NCBI GenBank assembly: GCA_958449275.1
Contig: CAUDHE010000015.1
Coordinates: 1 to 34,995 of the forward strand
DNA length: 34,995 nt
Reading direction: 5' to 3'
DNA from: an uncultured Alistipes sp.
GTDB lineage: Bacteria > Bacteroidota > Bacteroidia > Bacteroidales > Rikenellaceae
Below, in pieces: positions 9,333 through 17,828 of the stretch. The translations under genes and the position numbers were made by a program. Every line of letters starts with the position of its first letter. Position 1 is the stretch's first letter. Below the pieces are notes generated by a model. The model was not told the DNA's origin and ran no database searches. It saw only the letters and a list, made by a program, of their open reading frames with translations.

Positions 9333-9965
9333 ATGACGGTTTTCAGACTCATACTCGTGTCGGTCGCGATGATGTTCGTCGCGGGTCGTGCCACGTGTGC
9401 CGCGCAGGAGACGCGCGGCGGCGCGAAAGGGTATATGGTCGAAGGGCGCAGACCCGCGCGAATGGATATGGGCGTGTCGGTCGGCGCGGCATACATGTTC
9501 ATGTCGGTCGGCAGCGGGGTGTCGATTACCCCCAGGCTCGGAGTGCGCGGCGCGCTCGCCATGTCGTTGTGCCGACGGGACTATGCGTTGCAGATGGAGC
9601 TGGGCTACCTGTTCAACAAGATACGGGCCGAGCGCGACGGTGCGGAGTACGACGTGCGGTCGAACGTGATGGAGATCCCTGTCATGTTCTCCTATCGCGG
9701 GTTGGGTCCCGTGCGGCTGAATGCGGGTCCCGTGCTGTCGTTGGCGGGCACGGGACGTTACGACGCGGGCGGCGAGCGGCTGGAGTTCGGACGTCTGCGC
9801 ACGACGCTCGGCTATGCGGCGGGAGCGGGCGTGGCGGTTACGCGACACGTGACGTTCGACGTACGGTATACGGGCTGTTTCGGCAAGACCGACAACTGGT
9901 TCGAGGGTACTGAGTTCTCGGGCCGCAGCGGGTGGTTGTCGATAGGAGTCGGGTATGTTTTTTAA
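9333..9965 (+). CDS. small outer-membrane beta-barrel protein (porin-like, PF13568-type)
   Basis: Protein of 210 residues from ATG 9333; upstream in-frame codons overlap the promoter box and do not encode a signal. Residues 1-22 are a signal peptide ending near CAAQ. The remainder alternates polar and hydrophobic residues in short strands with Gly-rich turns (VGAAYMFMSVG; LRTTLGYAAGAG) and ends in an aromatic residue, VGYVF, the usual C-terminal signature of outer-membrane barrels. It resembles the Bacteroidota OMP_b-brl family. Function cannot be assigned; it lies 30 nt before phoH and may share its transcript. Confidence 0.72.
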   Translation: MTVFRLILVSVAMMFVAGRATCAAQETRGGAKGYMVEGRRPARMDMGVSVGAAYMFMSVGSGVSITPRLGVRGALAMSLCRRDYALQMELGYLFNKIRAERDGAEYDVRSNVMEIPVMFSYRGLGPVRLNAGPVLSLAGTGRYDAGGERLEFGRLRTTLGYAAGAGVAVTRHVTFDVRYTGCFGKTDNWFEGTEFSGRSGWLSIGVGYVF

Positions 9966-9995
9966 GCCGCCGCCGATGATTAATGATTGTTTTTT

Positions 9996-10967
9996 ATGAA
10001 TGCAGAGGCAGTTAACAAAGAGATAGCGATAGAAGGAGCGGATGTCCGCGAGCTCTACGGAGCGCAGGATGTCTATTTGGAGCAGATACGCTCGCTGTCG
10101 CCCAAGGTGAAACTCGTGGCGCGCGGTTCGTCGTTGCGAGTGCTGGGCGCGTCGAGCGACGTGGAGGCGTTCGAGCGCAAGATGAACGCTTTGGTCGATT
10201 ATTACATAAAGTACGGCCATATATCGAAGGAGGTGGTGGCGCAGGCATTCTCCGCGGGGCTGAGCGATTGCGCCGAACCCGTGTCGGACAAAGATGCGAT
10301 AGTGTTCGGCAACAACGGAAACGTGATCCGTGCCCGCACGGTCAACCAGCGGCGTTTGGTCGAGATGTACGAATCGAACGATCTGCTTTTTGCCGTGGGG
10401 CCCGCGGGCTCGGGTAAGACCTATACGGCGATAGCTCTCGCTGTCAGGGCTTTGAAAGACCGTACTGTACGGCGTGTTATTCTCACCCGTCCCGCAGTCG
10501 AGGCGGGCGAGAAGCTCGGTTTCCTGCCCGGCGACATGAAAGAGAAGCTCGATCCCTATTTGCAGCCGCTTTACGATGCGCTGAACGACATGATTCCTGC
10601 GGTCAAATTGCAGAAGTATCTGGAGGACGGTACGGTGCAGATCGCGCCTTTGGCTTACATGCGCGGACGCACGCTGGATAACGCTTTCGTCATTCTCGAC
10701 GAGGCGCAGAACACCACCTCGTCGCAGATCAAGATGTTCCTGACGCGCATGGGGCGCAACGCGAAGTTCATAGTTACGGGCGACGTCACGCAGATCGATC
10801 TGCCGCGCAAGAGCGACAGCGGTCTGACGCGTGCTATGGATACGCTTCGCGGAATAGAGGGCATAGGCATGGTGGAGTTCGACAGACGCGATATCGTGCG
10901 CCATCCTTTGGTGAAACACATAGTAGAGGCTTTCGAACGCAGGGACGAAGGGGTGCGGTTGCCGTAA
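9996..10967 (+). CDS. phoH: PhoH family ATPase
   Basis: Protein of 323 residues. An N-terminal region of about 100 residues resembles a KH-like nucleic-acid-binding fold, then the PhoH ATPase core with Walker A GPAGSGKT and Walker B VILDEAQN, the family-specific LGFLPGDMKEKLDPY and sensor TGDVTQIDLP. In many bacteria this protein works with YbeY/RNase-linked RNA metabolism rather than phosphate control, despite its name. ATG 9996 is chosen over the TTG at 9987. Confidence 0.93.
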   Translation: MNAEAVNKEIAIEGADVRELYGAQDVYLEQIRSLSPKVKLVARGSSLRVLGASSDVEAFERKMNALVDYYIKYGHISKEVVAQAFSAGLSDCAEPVSDKDAIVFGNNGNVIRARTVNQRRLVEMYESNDLLFAVGPAGSGKTYTAIALAVRALKDRTVRRVILTRPAVEAGEKLGFLPGDMKEKLDPYLQPLYDALNDMIPAVKLQKYLEDGTVQIAPLAYMRGRTLDNAFVILDEAQNTTSSQIKMFLTRMGRNAKFIVTGDVTQIDLPRKSDSGLTRAMDTLRGIEGIGMVEFDRRDIVRHPLVKHIVEAFERRDEGVRLP

Positions 10968-10969
10968 AC

Positions 10970-11005
10970 AGGCAATATCGTCGGTGCGCTTTCGACCGCT
11001 TGCCT
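10970..11005 (+). other. intergenic hairpin after phoH
   Basis: AGGCAA (10970-10975) pairs with TTGCCT (11000-11005), enclosing CGGT (10982-10985) with ACCG (10995-10998). No T-run follows. It could be a weak terminator; it contains the decamer CGTCGGTGCG also found at 3115 and 20000. Confidence 0.35.
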
Positions 11006-11061
11006 CAGCCGCCGAAAATAATGAGATTCGGATTATGTAAACTATAAAAACGGAAGATGTT

Positions 11062-12525
11062 ATGGACAAGAATTTAACGGCATTGAAACCCGCTTCGGTA
11101 TGGAAGCATTTCGCGGAGATAGCAGCTATTCCGCGTCCGTCGCACAGCGAGGAGAAGATTCGCGAGTATCTGGTGGCGTTCGCCGAGAGCCGCGGTCTGG
11201 AATACACGGTGGACGGGGCGGGTAACGTCTACATGCGCAAGGACGCCACGGCGGGCATGGAGAACCGCAAGGGCATAGTCATGCAGGCGCACGTGGACAT
11301 GGTTCCGCAGAAGAACAACGACAAGGAGTTCGATTTCGAGAACGATCCGATCGAGGCCTACATCGACGGCGAGTGGGTGACCGCCAACGGCACCACGCTG
11401 GGGGCCGATAACGGAATCGGCGTAGCGGCCATTTTGGCCGTGCTGGAGGATGACGCCATAGAACACGGTCCCGTCGAAGCGCTCTTCACCGCTACCGAAG
11501 AGACGGGTATGGACGGAGCGTTCGGCTTGAAAGGCGGCCTGCTCAAGGGCGAGATATTGCTCAACCTCGATTCGGAAACCGAGGGCGAGCTTTATGTGGG
11601 CTGCGCAGGCGGCACCGATGCCAACGTCACGTTGCGTTATGCGGCCGAGGCGGTTCCCGCAGAGGGCTACGAGCCTCTGCGGATCGAAGTGAAGGGTTGC
11701 AAAGGCGGCCATTCGGGTATTCAGATCATCTGCCAGAGAGCCAATGCCAACCGACTGTTGTTCCGTCTCGTACGCATGTTGGAGCGTGTGACCGACGTGA
11801 AGTTGTGTTCGGTCGACGGCGGAGGATTGCGCAACGCCATTCCGCGCGAGGCCGAGGCCGTGGTGATGGTCAAGACTGCCGACGTGCCGACTGTCGAGCG
11901 GACGGTGGAGGCATTCGAAAAGACGGTAGTTGCCGAGTTCGCAGGCATAGAGGATTCGATATCGGTAAAGATAGCGGCCGCAGAGCGTCCCGCCTCGATG
12001 ATTCCCGATGCCGTGGCTGCCAAGCTGGCTGCGGCGATGGTTGCGTGCCCCGACGGGGTTGCGCGTATGTCGACTGCGATGGAGGGGCTGGTGCAGACGT
12101 CGAACAATTTGGCGCGCGTGGTGTCGGACGGCTCTGCGGTGAAGATCCAGGCGCTCATGCGTTCGTCGGTACGCTCGGAGAAGGAGGCGCTGGCCGACGC
12201 CATCTCGGCCGTGTTCGAACTCGCGGGCGCCGAGGTGGAGCTGACGGGCAGCTACGACGGTTGGAATCCCGACATGAATTCGCCGATACTGAAGGCAATG
12301 CTCGCTTCGTACGAGGCGCTTTACGGCGTGCGTCCGTCGGTGACGGCCATCCATGCTGGACTCGAGTGCGGAATCATAGGCAGCAAATACGAAGGGTTGG
12401 ACATGATTTCGTTCGGACCTACCATCTGCTACCCTCATTCGCCCGACGAGAAGGTCGAGATAGCTTCGGTCGCCAAGTTCTACGACTTCCTGCTGCACAC
12501 GCTGAAAAACGCTCCCGTGAAGTAG
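11062..12525 (+). CDS. pepD: aminoacyl-histidine dipeptidase (M20/C-type, PepD)
   Basis: Protein of 487 residues, normal length for PepD. Predicted zinc ligands and catalytic residues: His77 and Asp79 (QAHVDMVP), Asp116 (GADNGIG), Glu146-Glu147 (TATEETGM), Asp170 (NLDSE) and a C-terminal His (CYPHSPDE). A dimerisation lid lies in the middle. The enzyme cleaves Xaa-His and other dipeptides in the cytoplasm; no signal peptide is present. It is followed one base later by the diacylglycerol-kinase-like gene, so the two are probably co-transcribed. Confidence 0.95.
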   Translation: MDKNLTALKPASVWKHFAEIAAIPRPSHSEEKIREYLVAFAESRGLEYTVDGAGNVYMRKDATAGMENRKGIVMQAHVDMVPQKNNDKEFDFENDPIEAYIDGEWVTANGTTLGADNGIGVAAILAVLEDDAIEHGPVEALFTATEETGMDGAFGLKGGLLKGEILLNLDSETEGELYVGCAGGTDANVTLRYAAEAVPAEGYEPLRIEVKGCKGGHSGIQIICQRANANRLLFRLVRMLERVTDVKLCSVDGGGLRNAIPREAEAVVMVKTADVPTVERTVEAFEKTVVAEFAGIEDSISVKIAAAERPASMIPDAVAAKLAAAMVACPDGVARMSTAMEGLVQTSNNLARVVSDGSAVKIQALMRSSVRSEKEALADAISAVFELAGAEVELTGSYDGWNPDMNSPILKAMLASYEALYGVRPSVTAIHAGLECGIIGSKYEGLDMISFGPTICYPHSPDEKVEIASVAKFYDFLLHTLKNAPVK

Positions 12526-12526
12526 G

Positions 12527-13489
12527 ATGGATGCGCGGATCGATATATCGCAAAAGTGGTTCGTCATAGTGAATCCCGTGGCAGGGTCGGGTCGGGGACT
12601 CGACGATCTGCCCCAGATAACCAAGCTGATACGCGACAACGGGATTCCCTACGAGCTGGTATTTTCGCAACATAAGTACCACGTGACCCAACTCACGGTG
12701 CAGGCCGTTAACGACGGCTATCGGCGCATCATGATTATAGGGGGCGACGGCACTTTGCACGAGGTGGTCAACGGCCTGTTCATACAGCAGGCCGTACCTA
12801 CCGAGGAGGTTGCCGTTTCGGTGGTAGCCGTCGGTACGGGTAACGACTGGATCCGCATGTTCGGTATTCCTACGCGTTATTCCGAGGCCATCCGTGCCAT
12901 ACGCGAAGGGCGCACTTTCCTTCAGGACGTGGGCGAGGTATATTACGAGGAGTCGCATTTTTCGCAGATGCGCTACATGGCCAATGTGGCGGGCGTGGGA
13001 TTCGACGCCGATGTGGTGCGGCGTTATCAGCACTACAAGAACAAGGGGCGTCGCGGCAGCTACCTATATCCGTGGAGTATTCTGCGCAGCTATTTCCACT
13101 ATCGGTCGACGGGCGTGAAGTTATGGGTCGACGACAAGTTGGTGCATAACGGCATGATGTTCAGCGCGGCTATAGGCGTGTGCAAATACAACGGCAGCGG
13201 CGTACAGCAGTTGCCCGAGGCGGTGGCCGACGACGGATTGTTCGACATAACCCTTATCCGCCCCATCCATTGGTGGCATGCGGTGTTCCGCTTGCGAAGG
13301 TTTTTCAACGGCAGCATCTACACGATAGGCCATGTAGACCACTATCGCGGGCGGCACATCCGTATCGAGTCGTCGCCCGAGATTCCCATCGAGGTCGACG
13401 GCGAACTGCTGGGCGGCACTCCTTTGGAATTCAAGATGCGCCACCGCTGCGTGAAGGTCGTGGTGAACAAGGATTTTTTGGATGAATGA
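12527..13489 (+). CDS. diacylglycerol/lipid kinase family protein (YegS/DagK-like)
   Basis: Protein of 320 residues. N-terminal nucleotide-binding domain with VNPVAGSGRG (15-24), the family GGDGT motif (72-76) and GTGNDW (103-108), followed by a beta-sandwich domain carrying the usual C-terminal EVDGE motif. Members phosphorylate diacylglycerol or sphingoid lipids. The specificity is not readable; Bacteroidota make sphingolipids, so a sphingoid substrate is possible. The ATG follows the pepD stop by one base. Confidence 0.9.
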   Translation: MDARIDISQKWFVIVNPVAGSGRGLDDLPQITKLIRDNGIPYELVFSQHKYHVTQLTVQAVNDGYRRIMIIGGDGTLHEVVNGLFIQQAVPTEEVAVSVVAVGTGNDWIRMFGIPTRYSEAIRAIREGRTFLQDVGEVYYEESHFSQMRYMANVAGVGFDADVVRRYQHYKNKGRRGSYLYPWSILRSYFHYRSTGVKLWVDDKLVHNGMMFSAAIGVCKYNGSGVQQLPEAVADDGLFDITLIRPIHWWHAVFRLRRFFNGSIYTIGHVDHYRGRHIRIESSPEIPIEVDGELLGGTPLEFKMRHRCVKVVVNKDFLDE

Positions 13490-13525
13490 TATTCGGTCCG
13501 ACATTGCGTGTCGGACCGAATATCA
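13487..13525. terminator. strong hairpin terminator between convergent genes
   Basis: A perfect 17-bp stem: 13487-13503 pairs with 13509-13525 around the 5-nt loop TTGCG. The stem begins at the TGA stop codon (13487-13489) of the kinase gene and ends 27 nt from the convergent beta-barrel gene stop, so it can serve both strands. No long T-run. Confidence 0.75.
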
Positions 13526-13551
13526 CGATATGGGGTGCTGTATGTAATTGC

Positions 13552-14124
13552 TTAGAAATAATATCCCAGACCGAGCTGGAATGTGGAAATCTTGTTTTTG
13601 CCGGTGGTGTAGCCGAGCACCTCGCTTTTCTTGAATGCGCCGTTGTAGCGCGCCGAGACCGAGAGCTTCCAGATTCGCGCTTCGGCTCCCAAGGCATAGT
13701 TAACCGCAGGACGCGTGATGTCCCATTTTACGCCATCGGTTTTGCCTCCCGTGTCGGTCATAAGGTTGAACGAGGGGCCCGCCTGCAATGCGAGGATGCC
13801 CAGAATCTTGATTTCGAACAATAACGGCAGATCGAGTTTGTTCATCTTCATGCTGCCGTCGGCGCCGTCGACATCGAATTTGTTGTGCGAATAGACGATC
13901 TCGGGGTGAATGCCGAACATGCCCCAGCTAAGGTCGCTCTGAACGCCCGCGAACCATCCCGTGCTGGAATTGAAGTCGATGTTGCTTATGGTACTCTTCA
14001 GATCGTTGGTCTGATAGTCCATACCTGCCTTGAGTCCTATTCGTGCTTTGGGCAGCAGTCCCGCCGACGCCTGAGCCGCAATGGTCAGAGCCGTCAGACA
14101 TAACATCAGTTTTTTCATAATCAT
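13552..14124 (-). CDS. small outer-membrane beta-barrel protein (porin-like, PF13568-type)
   Basis: Protein of 190 residues with a signal peptide (KKLMLCLTALTIAAQASA, cleavage near residue 21-22), then alternating strand pattern (KARIGLKAGMDYQ; GWFAGVQSDLSWGMFGIHPEIVYSH) and a C-terminal LGLGYYF ending in aromatic Phe. This is the standard Bacteroidota OMP_b-brl layout, an 8-stranded-type barrel. Met3 (ATG 14118) is an equally good start. It lies 33 nt after the Arg-rich lipoprotein gene and may be co-transcribed. Function unknown. Confidence 0.78.
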   Translation of the reverse strand: MIMKKLMLCLTALTIAAQASAGLLPKARIGLKAGMDYQTNDLKSTISNIDFNSSTGWFAGVQSDLSWGMFGIHPEIVYSHNKFDVDGADGSMKMNKLDLPLLFEIKILGILALQAGPSFNLMTDTGGKTDGVKWDITRPAVNYALGAEARIWKLSVSARYNGAFKKSEVLGYTTGKNKISTFQLGLGYYF

Positions 14125-14157
14125 ATCGGTTTTAAGGTATATTGTTCATTCGGTCGC

Positions 14158-14868
14158 TTATCGTCCGCGCGATCCTGCCGAGCGCGTACCCCAGGGTTTG
14201 CGCTCGCTTCCCTCGTCCGTCTTGTCGGTCTTGTCCGCTTTTTTGCCGGCGCTGCCCGACCGTCGTGTCGGTGCCGGATCCTTTTTCGGATCGACGGCTT
14301 TGCCGTTTCTGTTCGGCCTCGTGTCGCGTTCGGCGTGGCGGTAGCCGCGGCCCGTGTCGTTGTTGCGCGAGTTGCGGATGTCGCCCTGCATGGGGCGGTC
14401 GTCACGCCTTTCGGGCGGATTGCCGTGACGGTAGGGTGTGCGGCGGGGATCGCGGTGTTCGGTGCGACGGCGGTAGTCGCGCGCATCGCGCAGGACAGGC
14501 TGGGTGTGTATGCCGCGGTATTTTTTGTACATGCTCTTGTGGCGGCGGTTGTGAAGCCACGGATCGCGCATGTCGATCACCACCTTGTAGAACTTGTAGA
14601 GGTCGCGCGGATAGTCGGCGGGCAGTCGTCGTACCGCGATCCATCGTCCGCGGCTGTAATAATGGAACATCGCGCGGTCGACGTCGTAGTAGAAGTTGAA
14701 ATCGGGGAAATAATAGTAGGGCGCGTAGTCGTATCCTGCGGGACCCCACGGCGGTTGTGCCGAAATGTTCACCGAGGCGGCGACTGTCACGCCACGGTCG
14801 GGATAGAGAGCGACGCCGCACGATACGCAGACGAAGATCGCCGAAAGGATGATGGCAAGTCTTTTCAT
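14158..14868 (-). CDS. putative lipoprotein with a long Arg/Asp-rich basic tail
   Basis: Protein of 236 residues, not recognised. Starting at ATG 14868 gives a lipoprotein-like signal (KRLAIILSAIFVCVSCG); an upstream in-frame extension has no signal and is unlikely. Residues about 35-95 are rich in Tyr, Trp and Pro (YYYFPDFNFYYDVDRAMFHYY; RGRWIAVRRLP), suggesting a small folded module. From about 105 to the end the sequence is low-complexity and rich in Arg, Asp, Asn and Pro, likely disordered and strongly charged. It may bind peptidoglycan, LPS or nucleic acid, but that is speculation. Confidence 0.65.
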   Translation of the reverse strand: MKRLAIILSAIFVCVSCGVALYPDRGVTVAASVNISAQPPWGPAGYDYAPYYYFPDFNFYYDVDRAMFHYYSRGRWIAVRRLPADYPRDLYKFYKVVIDMRDPWLHNRRHKSMYKKYRGIHTQPVLRDARDYRRRTEHRDPRRTPYRHGNPPERRDDRPMQGDIRNSRNNDTGRGYRHAERDTRPNRNGKAVDPKKDPAPTRRSGSAGKKADKTDKTDEGSERKPWGTRSAGSRGR

Positions 14869-14997
14869 GGTCGGTGTGTTTTGGTGTTTAACGTCGTCGC
14901 GGGTACGGCCTGCGGAGAACGCAACGTTGCGAATGCCGTTGCGGGCCTCCGCGTACCGTTGCGGCATGCGCGGCTCACGAGGGCCGTTTCCCTTATT

Positions 14998-16236
14998 TTA
15001 TCTTTTTCCTCCCGCCTTGGGGCCGAGCTTGGCACCCTTTGCTCCTTTGGTTCCCGAAATCGTATAGTTGAATATGTTCTCCTTGTAGCTCGTGGTCTTG
15101 AACGACGAATCGCGTTTGCGGCGGAAGGCTATGTCGATCAAACGCTCGGTGAGCGAGGCGAACGGCACTCCCGTGGCTTCCCACAGATAGAACGATAACG
15201 AACCGGGGATGGTGTTTATCTCGTTTACGTATATCTTGTCGGTCGCCTCGTCGATCATGAAATCGATGCGGGCCACGCCGTCGCATCCCAGCGTCTTGAA
15301 AGTCTCCACTGCCGTGGCGCGTATGAAGTCGGTCGTCGCGTCGGGCAGGCGTGCGGGGATCTCTCTTACCGTCGAGTGCATTCCCTGCGACTGCTTGGCG
15401 CCTCCCGTCTTGCCGCATTTGCCGCCTCCGAGATATTTGTCGGCGTAGCTCAGTATCTCGCCGCTTCTTACGGGAGCCTCGCATACCGAGGCCTCGCACT
15501 CGTAATAGTCGCCCAGCACCGAGCAGTTTATCTCTTTGAGCCGTTCCACCAGCCGCTCCACGATTATGCGCTTCGAGTAGCTTACGGCATTCTCCACGGC
15601 TTCGATCAGTTGTTCGCGGTCGTGCACGGCCGTGATTCCCACGCTCGATCCCGAATCGGCAGGTTTCACGATCATGGGATACTGCAATGTTCGTTCCACG
15701 CGTTCCACCACTTGTTCGCTGCGGTCGAACCACTCTTTGTCCGAGAACCATGCGTACTCCACCACGGGAATCCCGCTTTGAGCGAGGATCATCTTCATGG
15801 TGATCTTGTCCATTCCGTTGGCCGACGCCAGCACGTTGCATCCTGCGTAAGGTATACCCGTCATCTCCACGGCACCCTGGAACGATCCGTCCTCGCAGTT
15901 GGTACCGTGCAGGGCGGGCAGAATAACGTCCAGAGCAGCTGCCGCGTCGCTGCCGAACAGCGTTTTTTTCACCTTATACAGGCGATTGTCGCCGTATACG
16001 GGGCGCAGGTAAACCTCGTGACATGCGGCGTAGAGGCGATCCATGTCCTTGTAGTTGTCGCTGTGCATCAGGGCTTCGCCCGTGTACCAGCGGCCCTGCT
16101 TGGATATGTATATCGGCGTGATGTCGTATTTGTCGGTGTCGATGGCGGCCATCGCCTGCAGGGCCGTTATGACCGAGATTTCGTTCTCGACCGATCGGCC
16201 TCCGAAAATTACTCCTACATTGATCTTGCTTTTCAT
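14998..16236 (-). CDS. ddl: D-alanine--D-alanine ligase, long (VanG/clostridial-like) form
   Basis: Protein of 412 residues, clearly longer than the roughly 300-370 of common Ddl. ATP-grasp ligase: N-terminal FGGRSVENEIS (11-21), HGTNCEDGSFQG (110-121; Cys where Gly is usual), SGSSVG (195-200), catalytic REIPAR and NEINTIPGSL (338-347). The omega-loop region SYADKYL...GMHSTVREIPA (263-295) carries an extra Gly/Lys-rich stretch and, from memory, resembles long clostridial and VanG-type ligases more than Bacteroides Ddl. A basic Gly/Lys tail ends the protein. It joins two D-amino acids for the peptidoglycan stem; whether the second is D-Ala or D-Ser cannot be decided here. It lies 29 nt after murF. 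Confidence 0.85.
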   Translation of the reverse strand: MKSKINVGVIFGGRSVENEISVITALQAMAAIDTDKYDITPIYISKQGRWYTGEALMHSDNYKDMDRLYAACHEVYLRPVYGDNRLYKVKKTLFGSDAAAALDVILPALHGTNCEDGSFQGAVEMTGIPYAGCNVLASANGMDKITMKMILAQSGIPVVEYAWFSDKEWFDRSEQVVERVERTLQYPMIVKPADSGSSVGITAVHDREQLIEAVENAVSYSKRIIVERLVERLKEINCSVLGDYYECEASVCEAPVRSGEILSYADKYLGGGKCGKTGGAKQSQGMHSTVREIPARLPDATTDFIRATAVETFKTLGCDGVARIDFMIDEATDKIYVNEINTIPGSLSFYLWEATGVPFASLTERLIDIAFRRKRDSSFKTTSYKENIFNYTISGTKGAKGAKLGPKAGGKR

Positions 16237-16265
16237 CGCTATGTTGTCTTTCTTTTGTATGATTC

Positions 16266-17828
16266 CTATTTGAACGAGTCGGGCAGGTCGTTCTCGTAGA
16301 GCACCGTATCGCCCGCCCGCATATGCGCGGCCAGGAAACGCGAAGCCTCGGCGAACGAGTCGACCTTGCGGATCTTATCGTCGGTAAATGCCTTGTCGGC
16401 CAAACCCTCCGCTATGGCATCGCGATTGGTGAGGTTGACTATTACGGCCATGTCGCACGCTTCGGCCATGTCGCGGCCCAGTTCGCGATTCAGCTCGTAT
16501 TGCCGTGCCCCCAGTTCCACGAATCCCGGGGTGACCGCAATGCGCCGTCCGCCGCCCGTACGAAACTCGCGCAGAACCTCCAAGGCCATTTTCGCACCTG
16601 CGGGGTTCGAGTTGTAGGCGTCGTCGATTATGGTGATACCTCCTGTCGTACGCTTTACGCTCAGACGGTGCTCTATCTGTTCTATCTGCCGTACGGCGCG
16701 TTTCTGCATCGCCTCGCTTACTCCCAGACGGTCGGCGACCGCTATTGCGGCAAGCAGGTTGAGGATGTTGCCGCGGCCGACGAGTCGGGTAGTGTAGTGT
16801 GTGCGCGTCCGACCGTCGTGCATCACGTCGAACGCCGTTTCGGCGGGGGAATACTCGATGTTCACGGCGCGATAGTCGGCTGCGGCATTCTCCACGGCGT
16901 AGCTCGTCATGCGGCAGCGGGACGTCGTTTTCGCCGATGCCGCGGGCGCCGAGTCGAAGTTTACGACACCGAATCCGTCCGCCGGCAGCGAGTCGATCAA
17001 CTCGAATTTGGTGCGCAGGATATTCTCCACCGTTCGGAATGTTTCGAGGTGCATTTCTCCCACGGCGGTGACTATTCCGATCGAAGGACGTACCAGATCG
17101 CATATCTCGCGTATGTCGCCCGTCTGTTTGGCGCCCATCTCCACTATGAACACTTGATGATGTGGTTTGAGCTGTTCGCGCACCGTACGTATTACGCCGA
17201 GCGTGGTGTTGAAATTGCCGGGAGTCATCAGCACGTTGTATCGTTCGGATAGTATGCGGTAGAGATAATGTTTCGTCGAGGTCTTTCCGAAGCTGCCCGT
17301 GACACCTATTATCGTGAGGTCGGGCATCGAGCGAAGTATGCGTTTCGCGTCGTTGTAGTACCATCGCGACACGGCGGCCTCCAGGGGTTTGTTGACCAGA
17401 TTCGCCGTAGCCATGACGATGGGGAACACCAACAGTCCCAAAGCCGCGGCGGACATGTATCGGGGGGCGAACAGAAGCGCGGCGGCTATAACGGCGGCGG
17501 TCAGCAGGGCCGCAGTGAAAAAGAGCCTGCGCACGCGCATGGTGTATGCTATGGGCAGCTTGTAGACTGCGCGCAGCTCCTGCCATGCAAGAATGAGCAT
17601 AACGGGAACTATGCAGCTGTACCCGGTTCGCGCCACGAACGGCAGCAGACTCGCCGCAGCCAGAGCGGCTGTGACGGCCGTGCGCACCCAATCGTTGCCT
17701 CGGCGGTACCAGCGGGCGTAACGCGACATGCGGTAGGAGTTCTGTTGGAACATCTGCGTGTCGTAGCGCACCGAGGCGAACCACAACGGCGCGTAGCAGA
17801 CGAGGAATATTATTGCGGACGGATTCAT
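16266..17828 (-). CDS. murF: MurF-like Mur ligase with an N-terminal membrane domain
   Basis: Protein of 520 residues. The first 150 residues hold about five hydrophobic helices instead of the soluble UDP-binding domain of classical MurF. The ligase core follows: P-loop VTGSFGKTST (about 176-185), NFNTTLGV, EMGAKQTGDI, and the Mur signature DDAYNSNP in the C-terminal half. MurF adds the D-Ala-D-X dipeptide to UDP-MurNAc-tripeptide. The adjacent long-form D-Ala-D-Ala ligase would make that dipeptide, supporting the call. Its start overlaps the hydrolase stop by 4 nt (ATGA). The membrane domain suggests action on lipid-linked precursor or simple anchoring. Confidence 0.82.
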   Translation of the reverse strand: MNPSAIIFLVCYAPLWFASVRYDTQMFQQNSYRMSRYARWYRRGNDWVRTAVTAALAAASLLPFVARTGYSCIVPVMLILAWQELRAVYKLPIAYTMRVRRLFFTAALLTAAVIAAALLFAPRYMSAAALGLLVFPIVMATANLVNKPLEAAVSRWYYNDAKRILRSMPDLTIIGVTGSFGKTSTKHYLYRILSERYNVLMTPGNFNTTLGVIRTVREQLKPHHQVFIVEMGAKQTGDIREICDLVRPSIGIVTAVGEMHLETFRTVENILRTKFELIDSLPADGFGVVNFDSAPAASAKTTSRCRMTSYAVENAAADYRAVNIEYSPAETAFDVMHDGRTRTHYTTRLVGRGNILNLLAAIAVADRLGVSEAMQKRAVRQIEQIEHRLSVKRTTGGITIIDDAYNSNPAGAKMALEVLREFRTGGGRRIAVTPGFVELGARQYELNRELGRDMAEACDMAVIVNLTNRDAIAEGLADKAFTDDKIRKVDSFAEASRFLAAHMRAGDTVLYENDLPDSFK

